Origin: Neobacillus bataviensis
GTDB taxonomy: Bacteria > Bacillota > Bacilli > Bacillales_B > DSM-18226
Length of the DNA: 64,000 nt
Reading direction: 5' to 3'
NCBI RefSeq assembly: GCF_019969725.1
Contig: NZ_JAHXYW010000011.1
Location: 62,001-126,000, forward strand
The position numbers were made by a program, and so were the translations under genes. The notes below the pieces were generated by a model. The model was not told where the DNA came from. It ran no database searches and saw only the letters and a program-made list of their open reading frames with translations. Positions 39,697-49,652 of the stretch are shown piece after piece; position 1 is the first letter of the stretch, and every line of letters begins with the position of its first letter.

Positions 39697-40515
39697 CTAT
39701 TTCACAGACCCCATCATACCCGCAACAAAATGTTTTTGCATAATGAAGAAAATTAGTGCTGCCGGCAGGGTCGCAATCACAATCGCAGTCATAATCACTC
39801 CAAAGTCAGGAGAGTAGCTGGAACCCAGATTTGAAATCAGCAAGGGAATCGTTTGATTTTCAGGAGATTGCAAGATAACAAGCGGCCATAGATAGCTGTT
39901 CCAGCTCGCCATGAACGTAATAATCGCTGCTGCCGCATAAGTTGTTTTCATCGTAGGAACATAAATTCTAAAAAAGACACCCAATTCGGTTAATCCATCA
40001 ATTCTTCCTGCTTCCAGTATTTCCTTCGGAAACATTTTTGTGCTTTGCCGAAAGAAAAAGATAAGAAAAGCAGTGGTAACGGTTGGCAAGATAACGGCTG
40101 CCAATGTATCAATGCCAATCATCGGAACCGATTGGGATATTGTCCCAAACATCCGGAATAACGGAACCATCAGCGCTGCGAAAGGAATCATCATGGAAAG
40201 GAGCAAAAAGTTGAATAAAAAGTCTTTTGTCCTGCTTTTAAAAATCTCAAATCCATATCCAGCCAATGAGGCAATCAGCATCGCAAGAACCGTTGTAATA
40301 ATCGAGATTTTAGTTGAGTTGATTAATGCCGGGATTAGATCGACCGTATCCAACAGATTTTGAAGATTCTCGATAAAATGGGTGCCTGGCAGCAATCTTC
40401 CTTTCGTTACATCCACTGACTTATTGGTGGAACTAACAATCATCCATAAAAATGGGAATACTGAGACAATGGAAGCGATAATAAGGACTGTATAGCTAAA
40501 GATCCGTTTACTCAT
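39697..40515 (-). CDS. ABC sugar transporter permease, MalG type (lacZ locus)
   Basis: The ATG at 40515 has AGGTGA 8 bases ahead and overlaps the end of the partner permease by 8 bases. The product is 272 residues with six membrane segments. The region LEAGRIDGLTELGVFFRIYVPTMK is the EAA loop. A typical C-terminus, MQKHFVAGMMGSVK, closes the protein. It is a CUT1 permease that works with the MalF-type partner and the binding protein encoded upstream. It lies 33 bases ahead of lacZ. Confidence 0.9.
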   Translation of the reverse strand: MSKRIFSYTVLIIASIVSVFPFLWMIVSSTNKSVDVTKGRLLPGTHFIENLQNLLDTVDLIPALINSTKISIITTVLAMLIASLAGYGFEIFKSRTKDFLFNFLLLSMMIPFAALMVPLFRMFGTISQSVPMIGIDTLAAVILPTVTTAFLIFFFRQSTKMFPKEILEAGRIDGLTELGVFFRIYVPTMKTTYAAAAIITFMASWNSYLWPLVILQSPENQTIPLLISNLGSSYSPDFGVIMTAIVIATLPAALIFFIMQKHFVAGMMGSVK

Positions 40516-41437
40516 TTTTATCACCTGCCACTTTAAACTGGATAATAGAGAAAATGACAATCATGATGACGATGGCATAGGAGACGGTAGCTGCATAGCC
40601 AAAGTCAGGTGTATATTTAAATGATAGATTATAAATATATTGAGAAATCGTCATCGTTGCATTTCCCGGTCCACCCTTTGTGATGTTCATGACTTCATCA
40701 AACAATTGAAGCGTACCAATTGTTGAGGTAATCGACGTAAACAAGATAATCGGCTTAAGCATCGGAATCGTAATTTTGAAAAACTGCTGAATCGAAGAAG
40801 CACCATCGATTTTCGCTGCTTCATAGATTGATTCATCCACGTTTTGCAAAGCAGATAAATAAAAGATCATGTTATAGCCAGTCCATCTCCATGTAATCGC
40901 CACAATGATGGCAATTTTTGCCCAGAAGGGATCTGTCAGCCACTGGATTGGTTCTGAAATAAGCGAAAGCTTCATTAACATAATGTTGATAATGCCATCC
41001 TGACCAAACAAATATTTAAAGATAACCGAATATGCTACAAGCGAGGTTACGCATGGTAAAAAGATAGCCGTTCGGAATATTCCTTTCAGTTTCAGTGTTT
41101 TATTGTTCAATAAAACTGAAAGGAATAAAGCGAGAATAATCATGATTGGAACTTGAATGATAAGATAAATAATCGTATTTTTTACTGTCGTTAGGAATGT
41201 TGGATCCTTAAACAAACGAGCATAATTATCAAGGCCTGTAAAGGTTAGATTCACTCCCGTTCCGGATTGAAATGACAAGATGAGGGCTTGAACCATTGGA
41301 TAGAAATAAAATAAGCAAATCATTGCGGAAGCAACTATCACAAAGGACCAACCGATCAAAGCGTTCTTTGCTCGAACATTCTTTCCTGATTTTGCTGTTT
41401 GTAAAGTGCTGTTTTGGTTTGCTTTAGCTGTTATCAT
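40508..41437 (-). CDS. ABC sugar transporter permease, MalF type (lacZ locus)
   Basis: The ATG at 41437 is chosen because the ATG at 41446 abuts the ribosome binding site GGAG. The product is 309 residues. It has a hydrophobic N-terminal helix (ALIGWSFVIVASAMICLFYFYPM), five further segments and the EAA loop YEAAKIDGASSIQQFFKITIP. It forms the CUT1 channel with the next gene. A long hairpin separates it from the binding-protein gene. Confidence 0.9.
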   Translation of the reverse strand: MITAKANQNSTLQTAKSGKNVRAKNALIGWSFVIVASAMICLFYFYPMVQALILSFQSGTGVNLTFTGLDNYARLFKDPTFLTTVKNTIIYLIIQVPIMIILALFLSVLLNNKTLKLKGIFRTAIFLPCVTSLVAYSVIFKYLFGQDGIINIMLMKLSLISEPIQWLTDPFWAKIAIIVAITWRWTGYNMIFYLSALQNVDESIYEAAKIDGASSIQQFFKITIPMLKPIILFTSITSTIGTLQLFDEVMNITKGGPGNATMTISQYIYNLSFKYTPDFGYAATVSYAIVIMIVIFSIIQFKVAGDKNE

Positions 41438-41470
41438 GTTTATCATCTCCTTACCTTGTGAAAAAAGAAC

Positions 41471-41553
41471 AGCCTCGGAACCATTCGCCTGACTGTTAGT
41501 TAGCTCCGTTACCGTTAAACCCGTATAGGAGAAGCCGGCGAATTTCCGAGGCT
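41471..41553 (-). terminator. Long hairpin with U tract between binding-protein and permease genes (attenuator)
   Basis: On the minus strand AGCCTCGGAA pairs with TTCCGAGGCT, extended inward by ATTCGCC with GGCGAAT. The stem is then followed by GTTCTTTTTT. The stem encloses about 47 bases, which may fold further. This looks like a leaky intrinsic terminator that sets a higher level of the binding protein than of the permeases. Confidence 0.7.
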
Positions 41554-41584
41554 TACTTCTTTATTATTTTTTTAGATGTTAGGT

Positions 41585-42874
41585 TTATTTAATTTGTTCT
41601 TCAGCTTGTTTTTGAGCGTCTTCTAACACCTTATCAAGGTCTTTTCCTTTAAGGTAGTCCTGCATTCCAACAGCTAAAATATCTTCAATGGCATACGTAT
41701 GCAAACCATAGTTCACTTGTGGAATTTCCTCTGTCCAGTTTGCGAAATCAGTAATAATTTTTTGTCCTCCGAAGAAATCATCTGCTGCCTTATACGCTTC
41801 CCCTTCAGCTGCTGGCTTGTAAGTACCAATTGCACCAATTTCTTTATTTAAAGTCTGGTAAAAGTCAACATTGGAACCAAAGGTTTTAGCAAGGAACTCA
41901 ACTGCTTTTTCTTTTCCTGGAACGTTAAGGACGTACCAAGAGCTACCACCTAAGTTTGAAGCGTTAACTGAATTTGCAATTCCAGATTGTTTTGGCATTG
42001 GTACAACTGCCCATTTGCCAGATTGGGAGGCTTCAGATTTAATGGATGGTGTAATCCAGTTCCCTGTTGGAACAGTTGCAACATCCCCGCTGTTAAAGCC
42101 TGCTACAAACTGGCTCCAGTCAGAAACCGGCTTCACTAAATCAGCGTCTAAAATTTCTTTGTATGTTTTGAATGCTTCTTTTAAAGCTGCATTACCAGCT
42201 AAGTCAGGTGTAACCCCATCCTTCTTTAAATACCAAGCACCACTTGTCTGAATCATCATGCGGATAAGTCCAAGGTCTTTTGGATCCTGTGTCATCATGA
42301 CTTTACCAGTTGCTTCTTTTACCTTTTTACCAATCTCAATATACTTATTCCAGTCGATATTTTGTAAATCAGCTACTTTGTAGCCGGCCTTTTCTAAATA
42401 ATCCGTTCTAACGTATAATCCAGTTACGCCAGTGTCGAATGGAAGTCCATAATTTTTTCCGTCCAAGCTCGTTGGGGCCATTTTATACTGAGCAAAGTCT
42501 TCTGGTTTGAAAGAACCAGTCAGTTCCTGGAACATGTCCGGATAGGCTTTCAAGAAGCTTTGCGCCCGATAATCCTCAATCAACACAATATTCGGCAAGC
42601 CTTTCGTCGTTCCAGAGCTTAAGCTGGTGTTTAGCTTTTGAACGATGTCTGCCTGAGCGTTTTCAACTACTTTAATCTTAAGATCAGGATTTTCAGATTT
42701 ATAGGCTTCTTTTGCCAGATTCATCGCTTTAATGTTAAAATTCGGGTCCCATGCCCATACGGTAATTTCTTTCGTATCTTTTGACTCGCCTGAAGCTTGT
42801 TTATCCTTTGATCCAGAAGAACAAGCAGCTAATAGTAAAATACTTACTAAAAATAGTGCTAATACTTTTTTCAT
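41585..42874 (-). CDS. ABC sugar-binding lipoprotein (lacZ locus)
   Basis: This 429-residue protein has a lipoprotein signal ending LLLAAC (Cys18) followed by a serine-rich linker and a family 1 solute-binding fold. ITVWAWDPNFNIKAMNLAKEA opens the mature domain. A GGGGGGAA ribosome binding site precedes the ATG. It is first in the SBP-permease-permease-lacZ operon, next to a kinase and regulator pair of its own. A galacto-oligosaccharide is the likely ligand by context. Confidence 0.9.
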   Translation of the reverse strand: MKKVLALFLVSILLLAACSSGSKDKQASGESKDTKEITVWAWDPNFNIKAMNLAKEAYKSENPDLKIKVVENAQADIVQKLNTSLSSGTTKGLPNIVLIEDYRAQSFLKAYPDMFQELTGSFKPEDFAQYKMAPTSLDGKNYGLPFDTGVTGLYVRTDYLEKAGYKVADLQNIDWNKYIEIGKKVKEATGKVMMTQDPKDLGLIRMMIQTSGAWYLKKDGVTPDLAGNAALKEAFKTYKEILDADLVKPVSDWSQFVAGFNSGDVATVPTGNWITPSIKSEASQSGKWAVVPMPKQSGIANSVNASNLGGSSWYVLNVPGKEKAVEFLAKTFGSNVDFYQTLNKEIGAIGTYKPAAEGEAYKAADDFFGGQKIITDFANWTEEIPQVNYGLHTYAIEDILAVGMQDYLKGKDLDKVLEDAQKQAEEQIK

Positions 42875-42907
42875 TCGATATTCCCCCCAAGCTTATCTAA
42901 TGTGTTT

Positions 42908-43005
42908 TTGTAAGCGTTATCTCCTTACATGTACTATCGTAGCACCTGCTGGGGCTTTACCGTTAGGACGATATTTTTTAGAGTTGGTAATATTTTTACG
43001 AGTTG
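42908..43005 (-). promoter_or_regulatory. Promoter region of the lacZ-locus operon with direct repeats and a cre-like site
   Basis: Two 16-bp direct repeats, CAACTCGTAAAAATAT and CAACTCTAAAAAATAT on the minus strand (43005-42990 and 42986-42971), start 19 bases apart. Downstream is an extended -10, TGCTACGAT (42944-42936), without a good -35. After the expected start comes TTGTAAGCGTTATCT (plus 42908-42922), a cre-like site. The repeats suit an AraC-type activator, probably the adjacent YesN-type regulator. Confidence 0.55.
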
Positions 43006-43058
43006 AATACGCTTCCATTTTTCTAAATTTGTACTATTCTTAGATTCTATGATTTTTT

Positions 43059-44831
43059 TTACAAAGTCGAACAAGGAAGCGTGATCCTTACTTTTGTCCC
43101 TTCACCCAGTTCACTGGAAATGGTTACACCGAAGGCTTCCCCATAAATAAGCTGAATACGTTCATGGACATTCCGGACCCCAATGCCGGAGAAAAGCGCT
43201 TGCTTCCGCTTTGTATTCGGAAGTTTATTTTCTGCGGAAACTTCCATTCCGTCTCCGTTATCGACCACTTCGCAAATTAGATTGGCATCCTCCTGCCAGA
43301 CAAGGACATTTATATATCCACTTGCCTTTTTATTAAAACCGTGAAAGAATGAATTTTCGATGAATGGCTGTAAAATCAACTTTGGGATTTGATAATCCCT
43401 GCAATCCGGCGAAACGAAGTAGTTCACTTTTATTCGATCCCCATATCGCTTTTGGTTTATTAACACATAATTTTTTAAGTTCTCCAATTCCTGTTCAACT
43501 GTAATTGTCTCACTGACATTGCCAATCGTATTCTGCAGCAAGGAAATAAGGGCATTAATCACTGCCTCTGTTTCTTCTTTCACACCCTGCTGAACCATGA
43601 ATTTAATGGAAGTCAATGTATTGTATAAGAAATGCGGATTAATTTGCTGCTGCAGTGCAGCTAGTTCGGCGTTTCGCTGTTGTTTCTGCGCCAAAACAAG
43701 TTGTTCAACATAATCATGTAGTTCATCAAGCATCGAGTTAAAGGCGTTGCCAATTTGTCTTGTTTCATACGTTCCTGTAACAGCAACATATTGGTGGAAG
43801 TTGTGTTTTGGAGCATTCCCAATTTGCTTTACCAGTTTCGAAAGCGAATTTGTTACACGTCTAGACGCCAAAAACACGATAATCAGGGCTGCAAAAACGA
43901 TCCCCATCGAGATCAGGACAATCGCCTTTTTATTAATTAAATCGCCGACTGCCTTTTGCTTATCGATGATATTGAAGAGGAACATATCGAAGGATGGAAG
44001 GTACTCCATCGTAATAATTTGTTCCTTTCCCATGAATTTATCGATGATGTAATTGTTAGAGCCTTTTTCGATTTTAGCTGCATATTTTACAAGCTGGTCA
44101 TCTCTTTTCCCGATGAGTTTTGAAAGGTTACTAGACACAATCACTCCCCGCCTGTCTGCCATTACAACATTATTTCCGGGTGCCGTGTAACTCGAGTAAA
44201 ACTTTCTAAACTCCTTCTCCTGGATCGCAAAGTACATCGAACCATAAATCTTTCCTGTTAGACGGTCCATCAATGCTTTAGAGGCAACAATCACATTTCC
44301 ATCACCGGCCTCTAAAGTTTGGCTAAAACGGTGGTCATATTGATATAAGAGCCTTTTCGGATTGTTAAACGTATTACGGGTTAATGTACTATTCTTTAGA
44401 TCTTCATCTGTTATGGGCCAATAATTTCGGTCGGTTGCGTAGCTAAGCCCATTTTTCCCAGTAACGATGATTTCAACCTCGTAAGCGTCCAAATTGGATT
44501 TAATATGCTTCATTTGCTGGCTCATCGTAAAAATGGCATTCATTTTTTCTGTATTCGAGCCTTCTTCCGTTAGGATTTTCTTGAGATTTCCGCTTTGCAG
44601 GAGGTTGTTTGACGCAATTACGTTTGAATAATGAAACGATTCGAAGCTCTCTTTTACTTGATCTATCACTTTCGAGTTCGTAATACTGAACTTTTCAAAA
44701 AAGAATTGCTCCGACATGCGAATTGTTGTCCACGTGATCGTGACAGATACAATAACAATCATCAGAACAGTAATAAGGAACATGATGATAAACAGGTTGT
44801 TATGTTTAAAACGATTTGGAATTAGCCTCAT
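43059..44831 (-). CDS. YesM-type sensor histidine kinase (lacZ locus)
   Basis: The ATG at 44831 is preferred to a TTG at 44840. The product is 590 residues. It has membrane helices at about 15-38 and 295-320, with a Cache-like extracellular domain between them, then HAMP. The His_kinase domain contains LQQQINPHFLYNTLTSIKFM. HATPase motifs include ENSFFHGFNKK, DNGDGMEV and GIGVRNVHERI. It follows the regulator gene by 12 bases. It presumably senses an extracellular sugar or a loaded binding protein and controls the neighbouring operon. Confidence 0.9.
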   Translation of the reverse strand: MRLIPNRFKHNNLFIIMFLITVLMIVIVSVTITWTTIRMSEQFFFEKFSITNSKVIDQVKESFESFHYSNVIASNNLLQSGNLKKILTEEGSNTEKMNAIFTMSQQMKHIKSNLDAYEVEIIVTGKNGLSYATDRNYWPITDEDLKNSTLTRNTFNNPKRLLYQYDHRFSQTLEAGDGNVIVASKALMDRLTGKIYGSMYFAIQEKEFRKFYSSYTAPGNNVVMADRRGVIVSSNLSKLIGKRDDQLVKYAAKIEKGSNNYIIDKFMGKEQIITMEYLPSFDMFLFNIIDKQKAVGDLINKKAIVLISMGIVFAALIIVFLASRRVTNSLSKLVKQIGNAPKHNFHQYVAVTGTYETRQIGNAFNSMLDELHDYVEQLVLAQKQQRNAELAALQQQINPHFLYNTLTSIKFMVQQGVKEETEAVINALISLLQNTIGNVSETITVEQELENLKNYVLINQKRYGDRIKVNYFVSPDCRDYQIPKLILQPFIENSFFHGFNKKASGYINVLVWQEDANLICEVVDNGDGMEVSAENKLPNTKRKQALFSGIGVRNVHERIQLIYGEAFGVTISSELGEGTKVRITLPCSTL

Positions 44832-44843
44832 GAATATCAACTC

Positions 44844-46376
44844 TTATCTTAAGGTTTGTTTTCGTTTGTATTGGCTTGGAGATAATCCCTTAATTTTCTT
44901 AAATACCTTACAAAAATAACTGTGATCCGAGTAGCCTACCAATCCACTTATTTCAGAAATGGATACTGTCCCTTTGATGAGCATTTTGGCCGCTTCCTCG
45001 ATCCGGATCTTGTTCAAATATTCAATAAACCCTTCATTATTATGGGTGGAAAAATAGTTTGACAGGTACGAGGGATTAAAATGAAATTGCTTGGCCACAT
45101 CCTTCAGGGTAATGGGTTCTGCATAATGGTTCCGTATATATTCCATTATCTTTTTCATGTTTAGATTGTCAGGCTCCGTTTGGGTCGAAAATATACATGT
45201 TTTGGCTTCCTCGATAAACTGATTCAACAGGGTCGCAACTTCCACTGCATTACTTGCATCTTCAATCGATTTAAAATAGGAATACCTGGCATTTTCTAAT
45301 TGTTTAACGTTATATTCCATATTACTTAGCAGGATAGTTATGTTAAAAATAATGTTTCCAAAGAAAGCTTTATATTCATAAACATCTGTTGTGTAACACT
45401 TTGATAAAGAGGAAACATGATCATGTAAATATCGGATAGCCGCATCAAAATTCTTCCGTTTAAATTCTTCCGTAAACCAATCCAAATTAAAATTTTCTTT
45501 CTTGATCGGAAGCTCCGGCAAATCCTTTTTCGATAAGAATGGCATTTGAGGGAAATAAAAACGATAATTTATTAGTTTTAGCAAACTTTCTTTGTAAATT
45601 GTTCCTATTTGAGAAAAATCCAAAAATTCTTCGGTCAGCACTAAGCCGATCCCAGGATTCGCTTTTGCAAATGTTGAGGCGAAGTTCATCACTTCGGCTA
45701 TATTTGCTTCGTTAACATTTAATAAAAGGACATGAATTTTGGGGTCTACACTAAATGAATAGTGTTCAACTTGACCGATAGAATGGAGAAGCGCCTCCTC
45801 TAATTTTTTTAGTTTGTCAGTTTGCAGTTTTTTTAAGTCAACACTTAATAGGCAGTAATGGCTGTATGGAAAGGCTTCTGATACTGAATCCACATCAAAA
45901 TTTGCTTCATACCCTGAAATTAACTTTTGGATAATTTGACCGATTGAGAGTCGGGCATCTGCTTGTTTGTCTTCTTTCTGAAACACAGGAATTCTACTTG
46001 AGGCTGTCTGCAAAGCTTTTAATAGGCTTTGTGCATCCAGCTTCGGCTTCAGAATGTAATCAACCACACCATTTTGGAAAGTGGAACGAACATAGTCGAA
46101 TTCACCAAAACTACTCAGGATGATGATTTCAATCTGAGGGTATCTTTCCTTAACGATTCTTGTTAATTCTTCTCCATCCATGATGGGCATGACAATATCG
46201 GTAATAATGATATGGGGATTAGTCAACTCTATCAATTCAAGTGCTTCTTGTCCGTTTGAAGCTTCCTCTACAATCGTGAAACCTTCCTTCTCCCAGTCGA
46301 TATAATGTTTGATCCCTTGTCTGATTAGCATTTCGTCGTCTACAATTAGAGTTCTGCAAAGGTTCACTGCTGTCAT
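44844..46376 (-). CDS. YesN-type response regulator with AraC DNA-binding domain (lacZ locus)
   Basis: This 510-residue protein starts with a receiver domain (LIVDDEMLIR, phospho-acceptor Asp in IIITDIVMPI, Lys in YILKPKL). After a long variable middle it ends in an AraC domain (LKDVAKQFHFNPSYLSNYFS and ISEISGLVGYSDHSYFCKVFKKIKG). The ATG at 46376 has AGGGGGGA upstream. It precedes its kinase, the reverse of the order in the mgl-linked system. The direct repeats at 42971-43005 are likely targets. Confidence 0.9.
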   Translation of the reverse strand: MTAVNLCRTLIVDDEMLIRQGIKHYIDWEKEGFTIVEEASNGQEALELIELTNPHIIITDIVMPIMDGEELTRIVKERYPQIEIIILSSFGEFDYVRSTFQNGVVDYILKPKLDAQSLLKALQTASSRIPVFQKEDKQADARLSIGQIIQKLISGYEANFDVDSVSEAFPYSHYCLLSVDLKKLQTDKLKKLEEALLHSIGQVEHYSFSVDPKIHVLLLNVNEANIAEVMNFASTFAKANPGIGLVLTEEFLDFSQIGTIYKESLLKLINYRFYFPQMPFLSKKDLPELPIKKENFNLDWFTEEFKRKNFDAAIRYLHDHVSSLSKCYTTDVYEYKAFFGNIIFNITILLSNMEYNVKQLENARYSYFKSIEDASNAVEVATLLNQFIEEAKTCIFSTQTEPDNLNMKKIMEYIRNHYAEPITLKDVAKQFHFNPSYLSNYFSTHNNEGFIEYLNKIRIEEAAKMLIKGTVSISEISGLVGYSDHSYFCKVFKKIKGLSPSQYKRKQTLR

Positions 46377-46550
46377 CCCAATCCCCCCTGGTGGTACCTT
46401 GTTTATTGAAATATCTAATATTTATTTTATAATACAATAATCATCTGAAATAGCGTTGAAAAAATTCCCACCATATGGAGGGCGTTACTTTTTAATGCTT
46501 ACATGTGATATGATTATAGGAAGGTAATGTAAAAAAAGGCGTGATGTAAT

Positions 46551-47774
46551 ATGAGTTACGATACCAAAACCGGAAGCTTCGAAAGAATGAAATCGCTTAA
46601 TCAATCCACTGTTTTAAACATGATTCGATTAAGAGAACCGATTTCGAGAGCGGAAATTGCCAAATTAACCAAACTGACCCCGCCGACCGTCAGCTCCTTA
46701 GTTAGTGAACTAATAGAAAAAAATCTAATTACAGAAGAGCAATCGATTAGCTCAAAGGCAGGCGGAAGAAAGCCAATCCTGCTTCGAATTAACTATACAG
46801 CTCATTATATTATCGGAGTCTATGCAGCCGCCGAGGTTATCCGTGTTTTTTTGACTACAATGGATGGAAAAATTGTATTTGATTTTAGTAAGGATATTAT
46901 TGAACTGCCTTCTAAAACCGAATTCATGAGCATGGTAATAGAGAGCATCCAATATGTTCTAAATAATACGCCTATAAAAAAAGAGCTAATTTTGGGCATC
47001 GGATTTGCTATGCATGGATTAGTGGATCCTGATAAAGGTCTAGCCATTTTTTCTCCCCATTTACATTTAGATAATATCCCTATAAAGGAAAGCTTGGAGA
47101 AAGAGTTCAACATTCCTGTTATAGTCGAAAATGATGTTCGAGCATTAGCCATTGCAGAAAGCTGGTTTGGACAAGGACAAGGGGTTGCAGATTTTATCTG
47201 CCTTAGTGTGGGACGAGGGATTGGTTCAGGAATCTTTATCAATAATGAAATTTATAAGAGTTCTTTTAATACGGCAGGGGAAATTGGACATACCATATTA
47301 GATGTAAATGGTCCAAAATGCCAGTGTGGAAATAACGGCTGTTTAGAGGCTTACGCTTCGGAATCCGCTATTCTTAAAAAGGCAAAGGATGCCTTAAAAA
47401 ATAATCATGATTCCATCCTCCTATCATGGTTGAAGGGTGGAAAAGAAGAACTCACTCTAAAAATGGTGTTTAAAGCTGCGAGGGAAGGCGATCGCCTTGC
47501 TGGATTGCTATTAGAGGAAGCCGGTCAATCACTTGGATTAGCGGCAGCCAATATGATTAATATTCTAAAGCCTTCAAAGCTGATTGTTGAGGGAAGTATT
47601 TTTGAAGAGGGAGATTTTGTTTTAACACCACTTCAAAAAAGGATTGAGAAATTTACTTTTAAAAGTTCCCATGAAGACATCTCCGTTGTTTGTTCAAAAC
47701 TAGGCAAGACCGGGATGGTATTAGGTGCCGTGACGTTAGTTTTACAAAAAATGTTCAAAACAGATGAAATATAA
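46551..47774 (+). CDS. ROK family transcriptional regulator (XylR/NagC type)
   Basis: This 407-residue protein has an N-terminal winged helix-turn-helix (SRAEIAKLTKLTPPTVSSLVSELIEKNLI, about residues 34-62). The ROK sugar-kinase-like domain follows, with the zinc motif CQCGNNGCLEAY and GHTILD. The ribosome binding site (GGCGTGATG) is weak, and a start at ATG 46587 is possible. It is divergent from the YesN-type gene and convergent with the GH2 operon that ends at 47820. Either flanking operon could be its target; a sugar released by GH2 is a likely effector. Confidence 0.88.
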   Translation: MSYDTKTGSFERMKSLNQSTVLNMIRLREPISRAEIAKLTKLTPPTVSSLVSELIEKNLITEEQSISSKAGGRKPILLRINYTAHYIIGVYAAAEVIRVFLTTMDGKIVFDFSKDIIELPSKTEFMSMVIESIQYVLNNTPIKKELILGIGFAMHGLVDPDKGLAIFSPHLHLDNIPIKESLEKEFNIPVIVENDVRALAIAESWFGQGQGVADFICLSVGRGIGSGIFINNEIYKSSFNTAGEIGHTILDVNGPKCQCGNNGCLEAYASESAILKKAKDALKNNHDSILLSWLKGGKEELTLKMVFKAAREGDRLAGLLLEEAGQSLGLAAANMINILKPSKLIVEGSIFEEGDFVLTPLQKRIEKFTFKSSHEDISVVCSKLGKTGMVLGAVTLVLQKMFKTDEI

Positions 47775-47808
47775 AAAAGAGTTGGATAACGATGATCCAA
47801 CTCTTTTT
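47775..47808. terminator. Bidirectional intrinsic terminator between ROK and GH2 genes
   Basis: GAGTTGGAT and ATCCAACTC form a perfect 9-bp stem with a 7-base loop, flanked by AAAA on the left and TTTTT on the right. It serves both convergent genes. Confidence 0.88.
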
Positions 47809-47819
47809 AGCATTAATAT

Positions 47820-49628
47820 TTAGATTTTCACAATATTGGAATGCCACATTTCATTAATTTCTCTTATTTTGGCTAAATCACACTTTGGTTCACGGTCATA
47901 GGACAATAATCCATTAATTTCTTGTTCTACATCCGTTAACTGCGTATAACAATAGCCATGTAACGCTTTTGAAGAATAGACTGCTTCCATCACTCTGCGA
48001 TAATCGGCAATAAACTCAGATTCATCTCTTACAGATGTATAGCCCCAGCCATTTTCTTCGCCCACTTTAAAGCCAATTCCACCGAACTCAGTTAAAAGAA
48101 TTGGTTCGCCCTTATGCTCAAAACCATCGGCATAAATGCCACGGTTAGCTGGCTTAGAGTTTAGAAGATTTTCTTTTGTAGCCAATGAATCTTTAAAAGC
48201 TTCATATTTTGCTTTTTCATCGTTTGAACCATGATTATAATTATGGATTGCGCAAATATCTGTTTCGGTCAGTTCCCAGCCATCATTAGAGATGACTAAA
48301 CGGGTCGTATCTAGTGAATGAATCAGATGGTACATTGCTAAAGAATGGTGTTGCTGCTGTTTGTTTCCTTTAATAAATGGTACTCCCCAGCTTTCATTTA
48401 CAGGAACCCAGGCGACGATAGATGGATGATTGTAATCCCGTTCAATGATTTCGAGCCATTCTTTTGTTAAACGTGAAGCCGCATCTTCACTATAGGATGG
48501 GAATGCTGCACATTCTCCCCAAACTAGGAAACCCAGCCTATCTGCCCAATAAAGGAAACGCGGATCCTCTACTTTTTGATGCTTTCTGCACCCGTTAAAG
48601 CCCATTTCTAATGCTAATTCAATATCCTTTTTCAAATCTTCATCCGTTGGAGCCGTTAATAACCCCTCCGGCCAATATCCTTGATCAAGGACTAACTTTT
48701 GATAATATGGCTTGTTATTTAAATAGACCATGCCATTTTCAATATGAACCTTTCTCATCCCGAAGTAGGAATCTACTTCGTCTAAAACGATTTGATTGGC
48801 TTTGTCCTTTAGCGTGACTTTAATGTCAAATAAATTTGGATTCTCAGGTGACCAATTCCAGCCAATATGATGGAAAGAAGTTCTGAAAATTTGGCGGTTA
48901 TAGAGGTTAATAGCACGCTTGTTATAGGATTCAAATAGTTCAATCGTATCCTTTGCTACCTTTTCCCCTTTAAAACTAATTTCAATTTCTGCTGTTTTGT
49001 GAATAAAGTCACCTGCAGCCTCGAACTCTACAATAATATCGCCACGGTCTATGTCCGGCGTTAATCTCAATTTAGAAATACTTGTAGGGCTTACCGGTTC
49101 CAACCAAACGGTTTGCCATATCCCCGTTGTACGTGTATACCAAATTGAATCCGAATGTTCCACCCAGAATTGCTTTCCTCGTGGTATTGTTTCATCTGTT
49201 GACGGATCTTCCACTCTTACTGCCACGGTCTCATTACCCCAAGTTAAAAGATTGGTAATATCTAGTGAGAAGGAAACGTGGCCTCCTTCATGAAAACCAG
49301 CATACTGCCCATTTACATATACCCAAGCGCGGTAATCTACTGCTCCAAAATGAAGGAGTACCCTTTGATCTTTCCAGTTTTGAGGCACAGTAAAATCCCG
49401 GCGATACCATACAAAGTCATGGAAGGATGGATCCTGGATTCCACTTAATTTTGTTTGATAAGCAAAAGGTACATTTATTTTTTTATCAAATGGAGCTTCT
49501 ATTTGAAACCATTTATTTTTTAAGCCAACATTATCATCATCAAATGCGAAGTCCCATTCGCCGTTTAAATTGACCCACTCTTTTCTCACCAATTGTGGTC
49601 TTGGGTACTCATTGCGGGGTGTAGACAT
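47820..49628 (-). CDS. GH2 glycoside hydrolase (short beta-galactosidase/beta-glucuronidase type)
   Basis: This 602-residue cytoplasmic enzyme has the GH2 sugar-binding domain (residues about 15-185), Ig-like domain and barrel. The acid/base is Glu412 in AWVPVNESWG and the nucleophile Glu514 in ILLTEFGGIGF. It is much shorter than LacZ and lacks the small-chain domain. Related enzymes include beta-galactosidases, glucuronidases and arabinosidases, so the exact substrate is open. It is last in an SBP-permease-permease-GH2 operon, the same order as at the lacZ locus. Confidence 0.88.
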   Translation of the reverse strand: MSTPRNEYPRPQLVRKEWVNLNGEWDFAFDDDNVGLKNKWFQIEAPFDKKINVPFAYQTKLSGIQDPSFHDFVWYRRDFTVPQNWKDQRVLLHFGAVDYRAWVYVNGQYAGFHEGGHVSFSLDITNLLTWGNETVAVRVEDPSTDETIPRGKQFWVEHSDSIWYTRTTGIWQTVWLEPVSPTSISKLRLTPDIDRGDIIVEFEAAGDFIHKTAEIEISFKGEKVAKDTIELFESYNKRAINLYNRQIFRTSFHHIGWNWSPENPNLFDIKVTLKDKANQIVLDEVDSYFGMRKVHIENGMVYLNNKPYYQKLVLDQGYWPEGLLTAPTDEDLKKDIELALEMGFNGCRKHQKVEDPRFLYWADRLGFLVWGECAAFPSYSEDAASRLTKEWLEIIERDYNHPSIVAWVPVNESWGVPFIKGNKQQQHHSLAMYHLIHSLDTTRLVISNDGWELTETDICAIHNYNHGSNDEKAKYEAFKDSLATKENLLNSKPANRGIYADGFEHKGEPILLTEFGGIGFKVGEENGWGYTSVRDESEFIADYRRVMEAVYSSKALHGYCYTQLTDVEQEINGLLSYDREPKCDLAKIREINEMWHSNIVKI

Positions 49629-49652
49629 ATTATCAATCCTTCCTAAACAATC

